Translations under genes and position numbers: made by a program
Shown: in pieces, positions 48,689 through 59,393 of the stretch
Numbering within the stretch: the stretch's first letter is position 1
Layout: every line of letters begins with the position of its first letter
Notes under the pieces: generated by a model
Seen by the model: only the letters and a program-made list of their open reading frames with translations
Told to the model about the DNA's origin: nothing
Databases searched by the model: none
DNA from: Gnetum montanum
Taxonomy: Eukaryota; Streptophyta; Gnetopsida; Gnetales; Gnetaceae
Direction: 5' to 3'
Length of the DNA stretch: 62,000 bases
Assembly: GCA_015680685.1 (NCBI GenBank)
Contig: MNCI01004262.1
Location: 103,823-165,822, forward strand

Positions 48689-49578
48689 TGATGAGTGGTG
48701 AGGTACCCCTATGCTTGACCATACAAATCACAAAGCATTTACACATGATTCGGTTGAATTCTATGGACTTTACAGTTTCTGGTACACTAGTCTTCTAGGA
48801 AGTAAACCTTGCCCTAAGATCATTTATTATCTTTTCGATTACACTTGTGAAGCATAATGGTATGGTTAAGAGTAATTGAGGCATATCATTTTTATCATTT
48901 TATGTTTTATATTTTTGGGTGCTTGAAGAGAGAGAGAGATAGAGTAATTTAATAACTAATCTAAATTAACTAACTAATTGGTCTCTAACTAATCCTAACA
49001 TAAGCATTTATTCCCACTTTCCATACACATCCTAAACCAACGTATCCATTGTTGGGTTACCAAGCACTATGCTATTGGGCACACCAAGCACTAACGCTAT
49101 TGGGATTACCAAGAAAATACATGTTATGCTTGAAGTTGTTATACTTATGTATTTAATTGATTTAGCTTATCTTTCTTAATTATCTTAATTACTAGAAAAT
49201 ATTATATAACTAATTGAAAACATTAAATGCATAAATGAAATATTTAATCTATCCAAAAATGCTACAAAGTTTATTAGAAATCTCATTTTTATTGCCACAC
49301 ACACTATCATGCTCATGCACAACAATGCTTGAATAAAGATTCGTACACTTAATGACTCCTGCTGTGAGCACTTGAAAAAATATTCTACCTCTCAAATGGA
49401 AAAACTGCAAGAGCTCCACTACTACTATGATAAGACATGTTATAAATGTAGCTAATGAGCTCATATTTATAGGAAAAAGTAGGCCTTGCATCGATAGGGC
49501 CTAGTCGACACATGAAATGATGCATCAATGGGGCCAAGTTGACAAGGCCTAGTCTACGTAGCCAACCACAACTCATCA
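48689..49578 (-). mobile_element. 5' LTR of element C
   Basis: The edges are TGATGAG (48689) and CTCATCA (49572-49578). TATA reads ATATTTATAGG on the plus strand (49463-49473). The TCGAC/CGATG palindromes lie between TATA and the 5' edge (49488-49560). 49045-49125 carries two reversed copies of the CTTGGTAA..CCCAATAGCG unit found in the LTRs at 2356 and 5465. It aligns along its length with the LTR at 50509-51356. Confidence 0.8.
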
Positions 49579-49583
49579 ACTAT
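49579..49583. repeat. Target-site duplication of element C, right copy (ACTAT)
   Basis: ACTAT directly follows the LTR edge CTCATCA and matches 40270-40274. Confidence 0.75.
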
Positions 49584-50486
49584 AATGGGATCATCAATCA
49601 TCTTCATCTTAGTCTTAATTTTTATACTTCTATCTCAACCATCATCCCTCCTGTCAAAGTTTGATGATGAGAAGGATGGTGAAGATGGAGGGCTAAGAGT
49701 GTAGTGCTTAATAATCCTTCTCCTCTAGATTCTTAGATTGTTCTTTTTTTTTTCTTTTGATGAATGGTTCAAAGATCTTTACCTTAGGGTTCTTGTGATC
49801 CTAGATCCTATTACTTCCTCATCTTGGTTATCCATCAAGATCAATTATAATCACTAGTGAAGTATGTATTTCTCACCAAATGAAGAAGGATCTTAATCTT
49901 AAGATTACCTTGAGAAAAATTCAGGATCTTCTTTTGTGATTAAAAAAACAATGATATTGGGACCATTTTACCCTTGAAGGTTTCATTACACACTTCTATA
50001 TATTGATCTTTCCCAGGATGGATATCCATTAGCTAATAGTCTCTAGAGAGATAATCTATTACCTTATAATCTGAGCATGCTAACTCAATTCCTAGTTTCA
50101 TGATACTTTCCATACACATTGAGGAAGTATAACAATTTGGACGTAATAAAATATTATCCTCCAAATTCCTCTAGCATAGTTGTTTTTTCTAATGAATGAT
50201 GAACGTGAAATCCAAATAGTAGGAATCTAGATGTGCATAGACCACTTTTAGTTATTGAGGTTTCTCACTGGTAGTTCTTTTGGATCTATCAAGTTGCTAG
50301 TTGAATTTAGCGATAGGTGGTGGTGAATCATTCCTACGAGAAGAAGCCATCTTAGTTGTTTTAATAGAGTGTGCCTAGATAAATTATTATTATTATTATT
50401 ATTTCTCTAATGGATAATTTGTTGTTTTTTCTTACAACTTTGTATGATTTTTCTATTTATTAATACTTAGTGCACTTTGCCAAACT
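49584..50486 (-). pseudogene. Leader and gag N-terminus of element B/D
   Basis: On the minus strand an ATG at 50350-50348 opens MASSRRNDSPPPIAKFN, followed by KVVYAHLDSYYLDFTFII and further gag-like sequence with stops, ending in a Ser-rich segment at 49690-49620. The Ser/Pro block corresponds to 47960-47870 of element C. Here the frame breaks off at the C insertion and resumes at 40274. The stretch between ATG and primer site (50351-50486) is AT-rich leader with an (ATT)n run at 50387-50402. Confidence 0.65.
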
Positions 50487-50508
50487 AAGTTCCCAATAAT
50501 GATGCCAA
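50487..50508 (-). other. Primer binding site of element B/D
   Basis: On the minus strand TTGGCATCATTATTGGGAAC follows the LTR end directly. It equals the plant gypsy primer-site type TTGGCGCCGTTGCCGGGGA after transitions only (G to A, C to T), apart from one missing G. The change pattern fits decay of methylated cytosines. Confidence 0.55.
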
Positions 50509-51356
50509 TGATGAGCAATGGGTTTTCTCTATGCCCAACCATATAAATAACTAGCATGTATGTACAATTCAGTTAAATTCCATGAACCCTATTTACCTAA
50601 GTAACCAATATTCCTAGATGGTGAAATATGTAGTCGTAGTTATTATCTTTTCAATTAACACTAATGTTAATCCTTGCATATGGTTAAGTGTGATTAAGGT
50701 GTATGATTTTTTTATACTTATTATTATTATTTTTTCTTACAAAATATATAAGTGAATAAAGATTAAATATTTAAATTAACTAGATAATTAAATACTTAAT
50801 TATCTAACTAGCCTAAATGTGGAGTATCTAGCTCAACTTTCTATACACATCCTTAACATATACTAACACTATTGGATTACCAAGTGTTATATATTTTACC
50901 TGAAGTTATTGTACTTATATTTCTTATAAGAAATAATATTAATTTCTTGATAGTAAGAAAGTAAATTACATGTAAAGTAAATTTCTAGAAAGTAAATTTA
51001 CGCTAATCTAAGTGTTGCAATGGAGAGAAGAAATCTTGATTTTATTTTCATTCATGTAAATGTGTCTAGGTACATGTGCATTTAAAAAAAATATTGTATA
51101 CTTACTTGACTCCATGTTGTAAGCACTTAGAGGAAAAAATATTCTAACTTCTATGGGAAGAAACTACAAGATTTTAGCTAAGAAATGATCAAAAGATATC
51201 ATAAATGTGAGGGGTATGCATATTTATATAGGTAATGCCTATGTTAGTGTTGATGTACCTATGTCAATGCATCTTGAGATGCATTGATGGGGATATGTTG
51301 CTAAGGCTGCATCGATGAGCCTATGTCAACATAGTCATCTTATTGATGTTTCATCA
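50509..51356 (-). mobile_element. 5' LTR of element B/D
   Basis: The 848-bp unit has TGATGAG at 50509 and TTTCATCA at the right edge (51349-51356). It matches element C's 5' LTR along its length (TTTCTATACACATCCT against TTTCCATACACATCCT; GCACTTAGAGGAAAAAATATTCTA against GCACTTGAAAAAATATTCTA). TATA (ATATTTATATAGG) is at 51221-51233, followed by CATCGATG-type palindromes (51250-51345). Confidence 0.7.
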
Positions 51357-51439
51357 CATAGCTATTGAACCTAACAAGGTTAAGGCTATTCTACCTCTCG
51401 TACCACCTAAAGACATTTAAAATATGCATATACTACAAG

Positions 51440-53730
51440 GTATTTTTTAATTGATCCATCACTTCATTTCCAATCTTACTGATCATCTTTATCCTTTACC
51501 TCATTTGCTTCATAAATCCACTTCCTTCATCTAGGATGAGAAGTTTTAAAAGGTCTTTGATTCTATCAAACAATCCTTAAATACTCTTCCCATTCTTCAC
51601 CCTTCATAATTCAATCAACCTTTTTACCTCTATCTTTCCATATCCACGATGCTATTTCAAAGGTGAGAAGATTGAGTGGATCTTTCCATATACTACATAT
51701 CTAATACTTTTTATACTATAAGAATATATATTCTAATGTTTTAAATTCTTTTCTAAGTCATGTTTTTACCTTTAAAAGGTGGAGACACTACCTTATTAGT
51801 GCTAAGGTTTTTATTATCTGTAATGATACCATCCTTAAGGTCATTGTTAATAATCCTTCTGAAAACCATCACTTAGCTCATTGGAAGATATTGCATATTG
51901 ATTTTGATGTTTTTTTATCTTAACACTAAATCAAAGATCAAGGTTTAGCTAATCTTATCTATCCTTTTGAAATAAGTCATATTTTTCATAACTTACACAT
52001 TAACGCTAAGGATTTTAATACTATCCTTTATTGCAATGGAGCATACACTTCCTTTGAATCTAGTGCATCTTATATTCTTATCCTTTCCACTAAACAAGTT
52101 CTTTATCAAAATTACAAGCTTTAATATGAGGTCTCTTGCTAGCTATGTAAAATCAAGTCAAAACTATTATTATTTATGATGACTCTTAGCTCATCATAAA
52201 TCAAGTTAATGATGACTATGATTGCAAGGCTACTCACTTGGTTCCTTGCTTGCAAATGGCTAAGGAGCTTATCTTTTATTTTTTGGATGAAACATTGAGC
52301 CACATCCCATGTTCCAAAAACATGATAGACAATTAATCAATAATCTTCATCATGCATGATAATCCTTCTACTGTGTGAGATCAACTTGTGCTATCTATTT
52401 TCTTAACATCTATCATGTAGTCTCCTAACATATTGGTAAGTGCTATCAATACAAAAGATGACAATCAGCAATATGATGATATTCTTCATTATTTGATGAC
52501 TAAGAAAACTTCTAGTCATCTCTCACACTTTCTCTCAAAAGAGTGCTTTGCATAAACATAGTCAACATTTCTGACTAGTGAATCATAATATTCTTTGTTG
52601 CATTTCTGCTATGGATTTTATTCTACATGATCTTAGTTTTGTAGAGGCTAAGATAGTTATTGATCAAGTTCACTCAGGAGTTTATGGTGGACATTTTGGT
52701 TCATATTCCCTAGCTTCTCAAATCATTTCTTTAGGGTATTAGTGGTCAATCTTAGTCAAAGATTCTTATCACCTAGTTAATACATGCAATACTTGCCAAA
52801 GACATGGCTCTCTTATTGACATTCCTTCATAAGAGCTTAACATGTCTCAAATCACTTGGAACTTTTAAAAATTTTATTTAGATCCTATTAGTGCTATTAG
52901 TCCTCCTTTTTCTAATAGACACCAATTTATTCTAATAGCTATGAAATATTTTACTAAGTGGGTAGAGACTATTCCTTTACATTTCATGATGTCCCACTTC
53001 ATATTTACTTCATCCTTGATCATATAAGAACTTGCTTTAGTGTGTCTATTCAAATTGTAATTGAGAACATAGCTTAATTTAAAGGTAAGGAGGTAGCTAA
53101 TTTCTATTCTGTGTACCACATCACCTGATCCTTTTCATCACCCTATTATCCTTAGTCTAATAGTCAAGCTAAGTTGACTAATAAAACTCTTGTCTACTTT
53201 CTTTACATGATGGTTAATAAAACCCAATGCAATTGGTATATACAACTCTCTTATGTCCTCTAGGTTTACTATACCACTTTCGGTATCAATAATAGTTGTA
53301 CTCCATACTTTCTAACCTATGGTTTTATGGTAATATTACTAGTTGAGATCCCATCTCTTTATGTTGCTCTACACAATTGATATTCATATCAAAACAACAA
53401 TAGCATGCAATGCATTGAGTTGGATCTTCTTGAAGAACATCAGTAAGATGATAGTCATCACTTACACGAATATCAAGCAAATATTTAGCACTATCATTTC
53501 ATACATGTTTGAGTCATAAAGATTCATGAAGGTGATTTGGTTCTCCACCATTTTCCAAACTCTAGAGATATAAAGCTTTATCTCAACTAATAGGGTCCTT
53601 TTCTAGTGGTTTAGTCTCTATAAAATAGCATCTACATTTTGTTTGATATGGAAAGATCTTAGTCTCTAAATCTATTCAACAAAAGCTTCCTAAAGGACTA
53701 CTACAAGTAGCCAATCTACAACTTAAAACT
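51440..53730 (+). pseudogene. RNase H and integrase fragment of a plus-strand Ty3/gypsy element (E)
   Basis: RNase H entry reads KVFDSIKQSLNTLPILHPS (about 51548-51605). Integrase has the zinc zone VHSGVYGGHFGSYSLASQII (about 52668-52730) with CNTCQ (about 52787), and core DPISAISPPFSNRHQFIL (about 52883-52936) then FTKWVETIPL. The last block (SFSSPYYP-stop-SNSQAKLTNKTL, about 53130-53190) holds the region of the catalytic Glu, with Lys in a nearby position. Stops are frequent. No LTR of this fragment is identified; its left part is cut by the LTR at 51356. Confidence 0.75.
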
Positions 53731-53989
53731 TGCTAATTGTTCGAGATTGAACGAGTATTCTTTTAGTAGCAATTTTCTCTACTATAACAAAATACATATT
53801 GTGTTTGGGTAATAGGTTTATTCTAAATCTTATTTTTCTTACACTATTTTTCTTATAAACCACTCCCTCTCTATCTCATATTTTTCTATTTCTCTAACTA
53901 TTTCTCTATATTTTTTTATGCTATTTATGTTATTATACTTTATGTATTTAGTGCAACTAGTAAGGTTTTTAAGTGATTGAATATCCTAT

Positions 53990-54760
53990 TACTTCATGCA
54001 AGGGTGTAACTGAGTGTGTTATTAAGTGGGATAGGGAAGGGTTAATTTGATAGTATATATGACATCCTTTTTGATCATATAGGATGTAGGATTTAGCCAT
54101 GTCACACTTCTATAGCATAGCACCATCCTCATGATAGGTGTATGGATGATATCCTGTTTTTTCCTCTTAAATGTTTTTGCTTTATACTTTCACATACTAA
54201 CTTCTACTCTTTAGTACTATACTTATCTATTCTTCCTATCTTTCCCTCTTCTCAACTCTTTTTCATTTTTCTTTATATTTTACATTAGTAAGGGTAAATG
54301 GGTCTCCTCCCTAATGTAGTGAGGAAGTATTGAGTGTAGAGTGATGTAAGAAGTATGAAATTTGCATATGAGTAAGGTAAGAAAGAGGTCAGATTTAAGG
54401 ATCTAGCCATGTCCCACTTCTACAACATAGCACCCTAGCATTGGTGTATTGGAGATTTCTCTAATATTATTTTCCATATTTTGATTACTTTCTCTTTTCA
54501 CTTTCTTCTATCTTCTTTTCTTTCTCTATATCTTTCTTTTTTATATACTTTACATTAGTGAGGACAACTAAGTATCTCTACTTTACTTCCATGAGGGTGT
54601 GATTAAGAGAATTGAGTGGGTTAGGAATTTCTTTATCTACATCTTTGTATGCTTCATGGAATCTATTCATGTCCCACTTTTGTCACATAGTACTCCATCA
54701 TAGGTGTATCAGTAATATCCTAGAATTTTTTCCTTATCATCTTGCTTCATCTAATTCTCT
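53990..54760. repeat. Three tandem units of about 260-315 bp
   Basis: CCATGTCACACTTCTATAGC (54094), CCATGTCCCACTTCTACAAC (54408) and CATGTCCCACTTTTGTCAC (54667) head equivalent blocks ending in GGTGTAT and ATATCC-like words. ATTTTACATTAGTAAGGG (54283) and ACTTTACATTAGTGAGG (54549) also repeat. It lies downstream of the integrase of E, where 3' untranslated repeats of such elements are often found. Confidence 0.6.
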
Positions 54761-55735
54761 TACAGGTACCTACTAGCTCATGTCTTTTCTTGGTGGATTC
54801 TCCTTCATCTCTTCAATAGCATCCATCAAGAGGGAACAATGTTATATGCACTTTAAATTTTTCTACATAATTAAGAGACTTGAATATATTCTATGATTTT
54901 TAAATGTTTAAGATGATCTTTAGCAATCCAGATTTAATGTGCTACATCCTCTCCAATGTAGTTTCAAGATTTCTATCCTCAACTTGCTAGAAATGATGTT
55001 TTGTGTAATTAATAGTGTTATTTCAACCCTCTTTCTAGTTTCAATGTTTGACATCAACTCCACCATCGATTCTATCTCCAACTTTAAAAAATTTTTGTTA
55101 GATCTAGTTTTGAAATCCAATGACAAATATTATTTTTTGTAATATATCAGCTCTTTGATGTCTAGCATCAATCCTACATTTAATGTCCAATGTTAGTATT
55201 CTCTTCTACATATTAATTCTCATATCTAAAAGCTTTTAGAACTTTTCAAAAAAATTTATGAGCCTTAATGCATTGTTCCGACATGATCTATGAGGCATTT
55301 TTATCCTTTAAATAGGAAGGTATCCCTAAATTAAATGGGATTAGATATTATAATTATCATTTTACTTCACTAAGCTTTTAGAGGTCTACTCAGTATTTGT
55401 AATCATTTTTGCTACTCAACATAGTTCGCATTCTTTACAATGGATGATTTGAAAATATTTTTCCAAAGAAATTACCTCTTTGTAGAATAACTATCTTCTT
55501 TTTCTCTTTACCCTCTTTTTCTACTGATGCATTGCATTTCCTTTATTTTGTCCTCTTAACACATAGAGAAATTACTTAGAATCAAGTCAATGCATCAATC
55601 TAATACTTCCCTTTTTCTTTTTAGACATTGGATATACTATTTTTTCCACTAGATCCACATCAAATGCACACATTAGAGAAAGAACAATGTAACAAAGCTT
55701 CTTGTTAGATGCCTCTTCATCAAGAAATCCACCTA
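54761..55735. other. AT-rich spacer
   Basis: No supported gene. 55010-55200 holds loose repeats of GATGTCTAGCATCAATC and related words. CCTTTAAATAGG (55303-55314) could be a minus-strand TATA-like element for an LTR carrying the array on its right. Confidence 0.35.
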
Positions 55736-55739
55736 CCCT

Positions 55740-57850
55740 ACTGGTGACTACATTGGCCCAGCATAGTTATGGATTCTCTAGCATAGTCAACATTTAGGGG
55801 TAGTTTCCTAGGCTTATTATGGATACGTTTGAGCTCTCAGTGGTCTAATCACTAGTGGAAGGGATAGCTCTTGATTATTGACAAGTTTTGAAACCATTTT
55901 TGCTTCTTAGAAGGTTAAAAATATTAATTCCCTAGGTGACTACATTAGGCTAATAGGCCCCAAGATAGTCACAAACAATGACTAAGTTTGTATGGTTTCT
56001 AGGGTTGAAATAGATAGAAATTTGTAATTGGAACCCATAAGGGAAACATTCTAGTCATTTTCAATCAATTTTGAGCCATTTCAAGCTACTTATTATTGGT
56101 TTTTGTTGTTACAATTTTTCTTTGAATTGGGACTACACTATCCCAGAGAAGTCCTTAGCTTATTCAATGTAGTCTTGGATGGAAAATGAAATTTGGTGAG
56201 TTTTGGAGCTTAATCAACCATCCTAATGGGCTTTTGAGATCACTGGTGTTGCGAACTAGGATTCTGGTGTAAAAATTACTCATTTTCATGCTTGTTCGGG
56301 CCTTGGATGGTCAAGCACCATAGGACTACATTGGGCATGTAGTTCCCACAATAATCAACAATTTTGTATGGGAAAATGTTGAAAAAGAATGAACTTTGGA
56401 TCATTTTCCAAGGTTCTAGGATTTGGCCATGCTCCATCAAGGTTTTGGGTCTTTCAAAGAGTTGATTTGGGTAGTATTTTTTTAGCTATTTTGGTTGTTT
56501 TGGAGTGGACTACGCTAGGCCTGAGTAGTGACTATGCTGGCCTAGCATAGTCCCAGTCTTCTCTAGCATAGTTACATTCCAAAAGTTAAAGACACTAAGT
56601 TTTACTATTGAAATTGACTTTTGTAGTATCCCAAGACTTCCAAAAAAATTCATTCTAAGTTATTTGTGGAAATTTTTTAAGTGGTTTAGTTGGACTATGC
56701 TAGGCTTGGACAAGGACTACGATGGCCCATCATAGTCCCAATATCCTTCAATGTAGTCCAAGCTTCCATGGTTAAAAATGGCTGGAAAGGGTACATTTCA
56801 TGGAAAAATAGGCTTTGGTAAGACTTTAGGATTTATTGGAAGTGGATTTGTTGTTCTTTTATCAATTTTGGACAACTTCAAATAGGCTACACTACAGTTT
56901 GAGAGGAACTACATTAGCTTGGTGTACTCCCATTATTTCCTTAGTGTAGTCAAATTAGAAGAGCTAAAAATTGGATTTTAATGCCAAATATGATTTTTGT
57001 GGGCCCAAAGAATTCCAAAAGTGCATCTTAAGTTTTCATCACTTTTGGGTATGTTTATATGAACTATGTTGGGCTTTGAGAGGGACTAAGTTGGCCTAGC
57101 ATAGTCCCAATCCATCCTCAATGTAGTTAGGTTTTAAGGGTTAAAAATGATGAAAAAGGATGGGTTCCATGGTTAGATATGCTTTGGTGATGTGCTAGGC
57201 TTGATCAGTAGTGGATTTTGTGTCTATCTAGTCAACCTTGGATAGCTTGATGTGGACTATGTTGGGGTTTGAGAGGAACTACATTGGCCCAACATAGTTC
57301 CAATCCATCATGAATGTAGTCAAGATTTGAGAGCCCAAAAATGAGGAATCTTGGCTTAAATTCAAGATTTGATGATCTTGTTGTGCCTTGGCAAGGTCTT
57401 ATAGTTGAAAGAGGTGGTTTCTTGGTTATGTTTGGGTTGGTTTGGAGTTCATGATGTGGACTATGCTAGGCTCAAGCTAGAACTACGTTGGCCTAGTGTA
57501 GTCCCATCTTCCCATCAATGTAGTCCAAGCTTGGGATGATTGATAGGAGTTTCCATGGTTAATAGAATTTTCTAACAGGGTCCCAAACCTTAATAGTAAT
57601 GAATTTAGGTCATTTTTGTAAATTTTTTGTGGGCTATGATAGGGACTATGTTGGCCTAGCAAAGTCCCAATTTCTCCAAATGTAGTTAAAGTTGGGATGC
57701 TTAAAAATGATGAAAAACTATAGGATTTGTTGCTAAATAGACCTATATTAGGGTTCATCGTAAGCAATTTTGGGTCATTTTAGACAAGTTTTCATCAAAT
57801 TTTGGATGACTATGTTAGGCTCTACATGGTCCATCACTAAGCTTGTGTAA
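55740..57850. repeat. Array of nested palindromes with GGACTATGC stems, period about 163-215 bp
   Basis: Well-kept units start near 56508, 56692, 56884, 57061, 57253, 57468 and 57631; earlier partial units lie at about 55750, 55940 and 56325. At 56508 the order is GGACTACGCTAGGCC, GACTATGCTGGCC (both forward), TAGCATAGTCCC and CTAGCATAGTT (both reverse). Units are separated by AT-rich sequence sharing GGTTAAAAATG..AAAAAGG-type words. It probably belongs to an LTR of group 2 copy H, but the LTR ends were not found. Confidence 0.7.
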
Positions 57851-57919
57851 CCCTTTGTAGGCCTATGAAGCCTTTGTTGGCACAACACATCCTATCGTTT
57901 ACCAGGGTTTTGGGTGCTA

Positions 57920-58185
57920 GAAGAGGTGATGATTGATGGTGCCAAAAGGTGCCATAAGATGTGATGACTAGTAGAATCATTAATGCCTATAGGATGTGAG
58001 AGGAGGTGATAATCCATGGTGCCAATGGTATCTATAGAGCACCAGACAAGGAGATGATCTACAGTGTGACAAGTGATGATCAATAGCACGACACACAATG
58101 ATTGATAACATAATAGGTGATGTTAGACAGTGCGACAAGCTATGATTGACAACACGAAACATGATGATCTTCAATGCTAAAGATG
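57920..58185. repeat. Irregular minisatellite, unit about 28-31 bp
   Basis: Repeats of GTGATGATNGACAGCACGACA-like sequence (58070, 58110, 58140 among others) become irregular toward 57920. No gene is supported on either strand; open frames here reflect the repeat. Confidence 0.45.
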
Positions 58186-58487
58186 GCCAAGGGCATGCAC
58201 ACAAGGTAGAGAATGTAGTAGAGGATGGCACATAGGAGGGCAATGATGGAATGCATGGAAATAGCTAACAATGATGTGTTGCGGTGGTGGATATGGAGTG
58301 CCAGATGGCTGCAAAGTAGGCAATGGCTACGAAGTAAGGGTTTTGAGGTATGGATGCATCATGGTCATCCTTGTTGTGGATGTGTTGTGGCTGGCCCTTG
58401 GCTATCAGTCACTAGCTAGTAGTAGGGCTAGTCAAAACCCTACTAAAGGATTTTTTAAATCTTTTTTTATTTCTTTATTATTTAAAA
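58186..58487. other. Moderately GC-rich segment, no gene supported
   Basis: Short overlapping frames on the plus strand show no known motif. The sequence shares TATGGATGC/GGATATGGAGTG words internally and could be an LTR segment. Confidence 0.25.

Positions 58488-58511
<24 letters not shown>
58488..58511. repeat. (AT)n microsatellite
   Basis: An alternating AT run of about 24 bp. Confidence 0.8.
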
Positions 58512-58519
<8 letters not shown>

Positions 58520-59379
58520 TGTATCTTTTTAATTAAAAGTGTGGGGGCCTAGGTTTGAACACATGACCTCCTTCTCAATTTTTTTAACTTTTTATTATTA
58601 TTTTATTCTACCATACCTTAGTGATTGACATGATGGTTTGGTTGATGATAGGGTAGGGGGTTTGGTATGGAAAAATGGTAATTTTGGGTTTTATTTTCAA
58701 CCCTAAAATTTTGACTTTTTTTTCAATTATTATTATTTTTAATAATAATTTAATAATTTCATATTATTTTAATGCATGCATAATGAGAAACTTAAAAATG
58801 TGATATCTCCCAAATCGTAAGTCTAATTGAGATGAAATTTGTACTGTTAGAATCATCTTGATGAGTACTATGCATTGGACATAGTCTTGGGGGTTAAAAA
58901 ATGAAGTTTATTTTTCAAGAATTAAAAGGACCAAATAGCCTATTTTGTTAAACTAACATTTTTAGTTTGACATATGGTAACTTGAGGTCTTCTAAATTAC
59001 TTGAATAATGAGTTAACAAAACAAAGTTAATTCAAGTACATGGTTACTAATTTTTTGGGAGAAAATTAACAATGATCTTAATTAATTAATATTTATACTA
59101 TTTAGATGAGTAAGAGTTATTTGAACCAGTGTATTCTTGTCTTACCAACATCTCATGCAATTGGTAAATCTTGATGTGGTGTAATCAAATCTTCATTGAT
59201 CAATGATATCTTTAGATGTATGGTGCATCTGGTGATGAGCAATGATTTTCCTTATGTTGTGGCTTCATAGTTTAATCCAAAGATGAGAAATGGTTTTTCC
59301 TATGTCTTGTCTTCATGGTTCATCATTAGATTCATGTTGTAGTTGGTCCATGGTACGAATGGCCCTTGGGTCGTGTTTT
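58512..59379 (-). other. Internal leader of the element with the LTR at 59394
   Basis: On the minus strand this is the sequence just after the primer site. A short frame starting MDQLQHESNDEP lies at about 59353-59318, then stops follow. No recognised domain is seen, so the element may be truncated. Confidence 0.3.
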
Positions 59380-59391
59380 GCTCTGATACCA
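59380..59391 (-). other. Primer binding site of initiator-Met type
   Basis: On the minus strand TGGTATCAGAGC matches the well-known 12-base site for the 3' end of plant initiator tRNA-Met. It follows the LTR end by two bases (..GTCACA AT TGG). Confidence 0.7.
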
Positions 59392-59393
59392 AT

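Larger units (their letters stand above)
40275..49578 (-). mobile_element. Element C, a nearly complete Ty3/gypsy retrotransposon nested in B/D
   Basis: The 9304-bp element is bounded by LTRs with CTCATCA (right edge, 49572-49578) and TAATGAG (left edge, 40275; TGATGAG with one transition), and by the 5-bp duplication ACTAT. Internal order on the minus strand is 5' LTR, gag, pol, 3' spacer, 3' LTR. The sequence it interrupts is a related gag: residues continue from 49579 to 40274 when C is removed. Most of the integrase is readable, but the protease core is deleted and stops are frequent, so C is not functional. Confidence 0.85.

Noticed and set aside
57892-58552. Several overlapping open frames on both strands
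   Set aside because: They follow the minisatellite and the AT run; no domain, no codon pattern, and no support from context.
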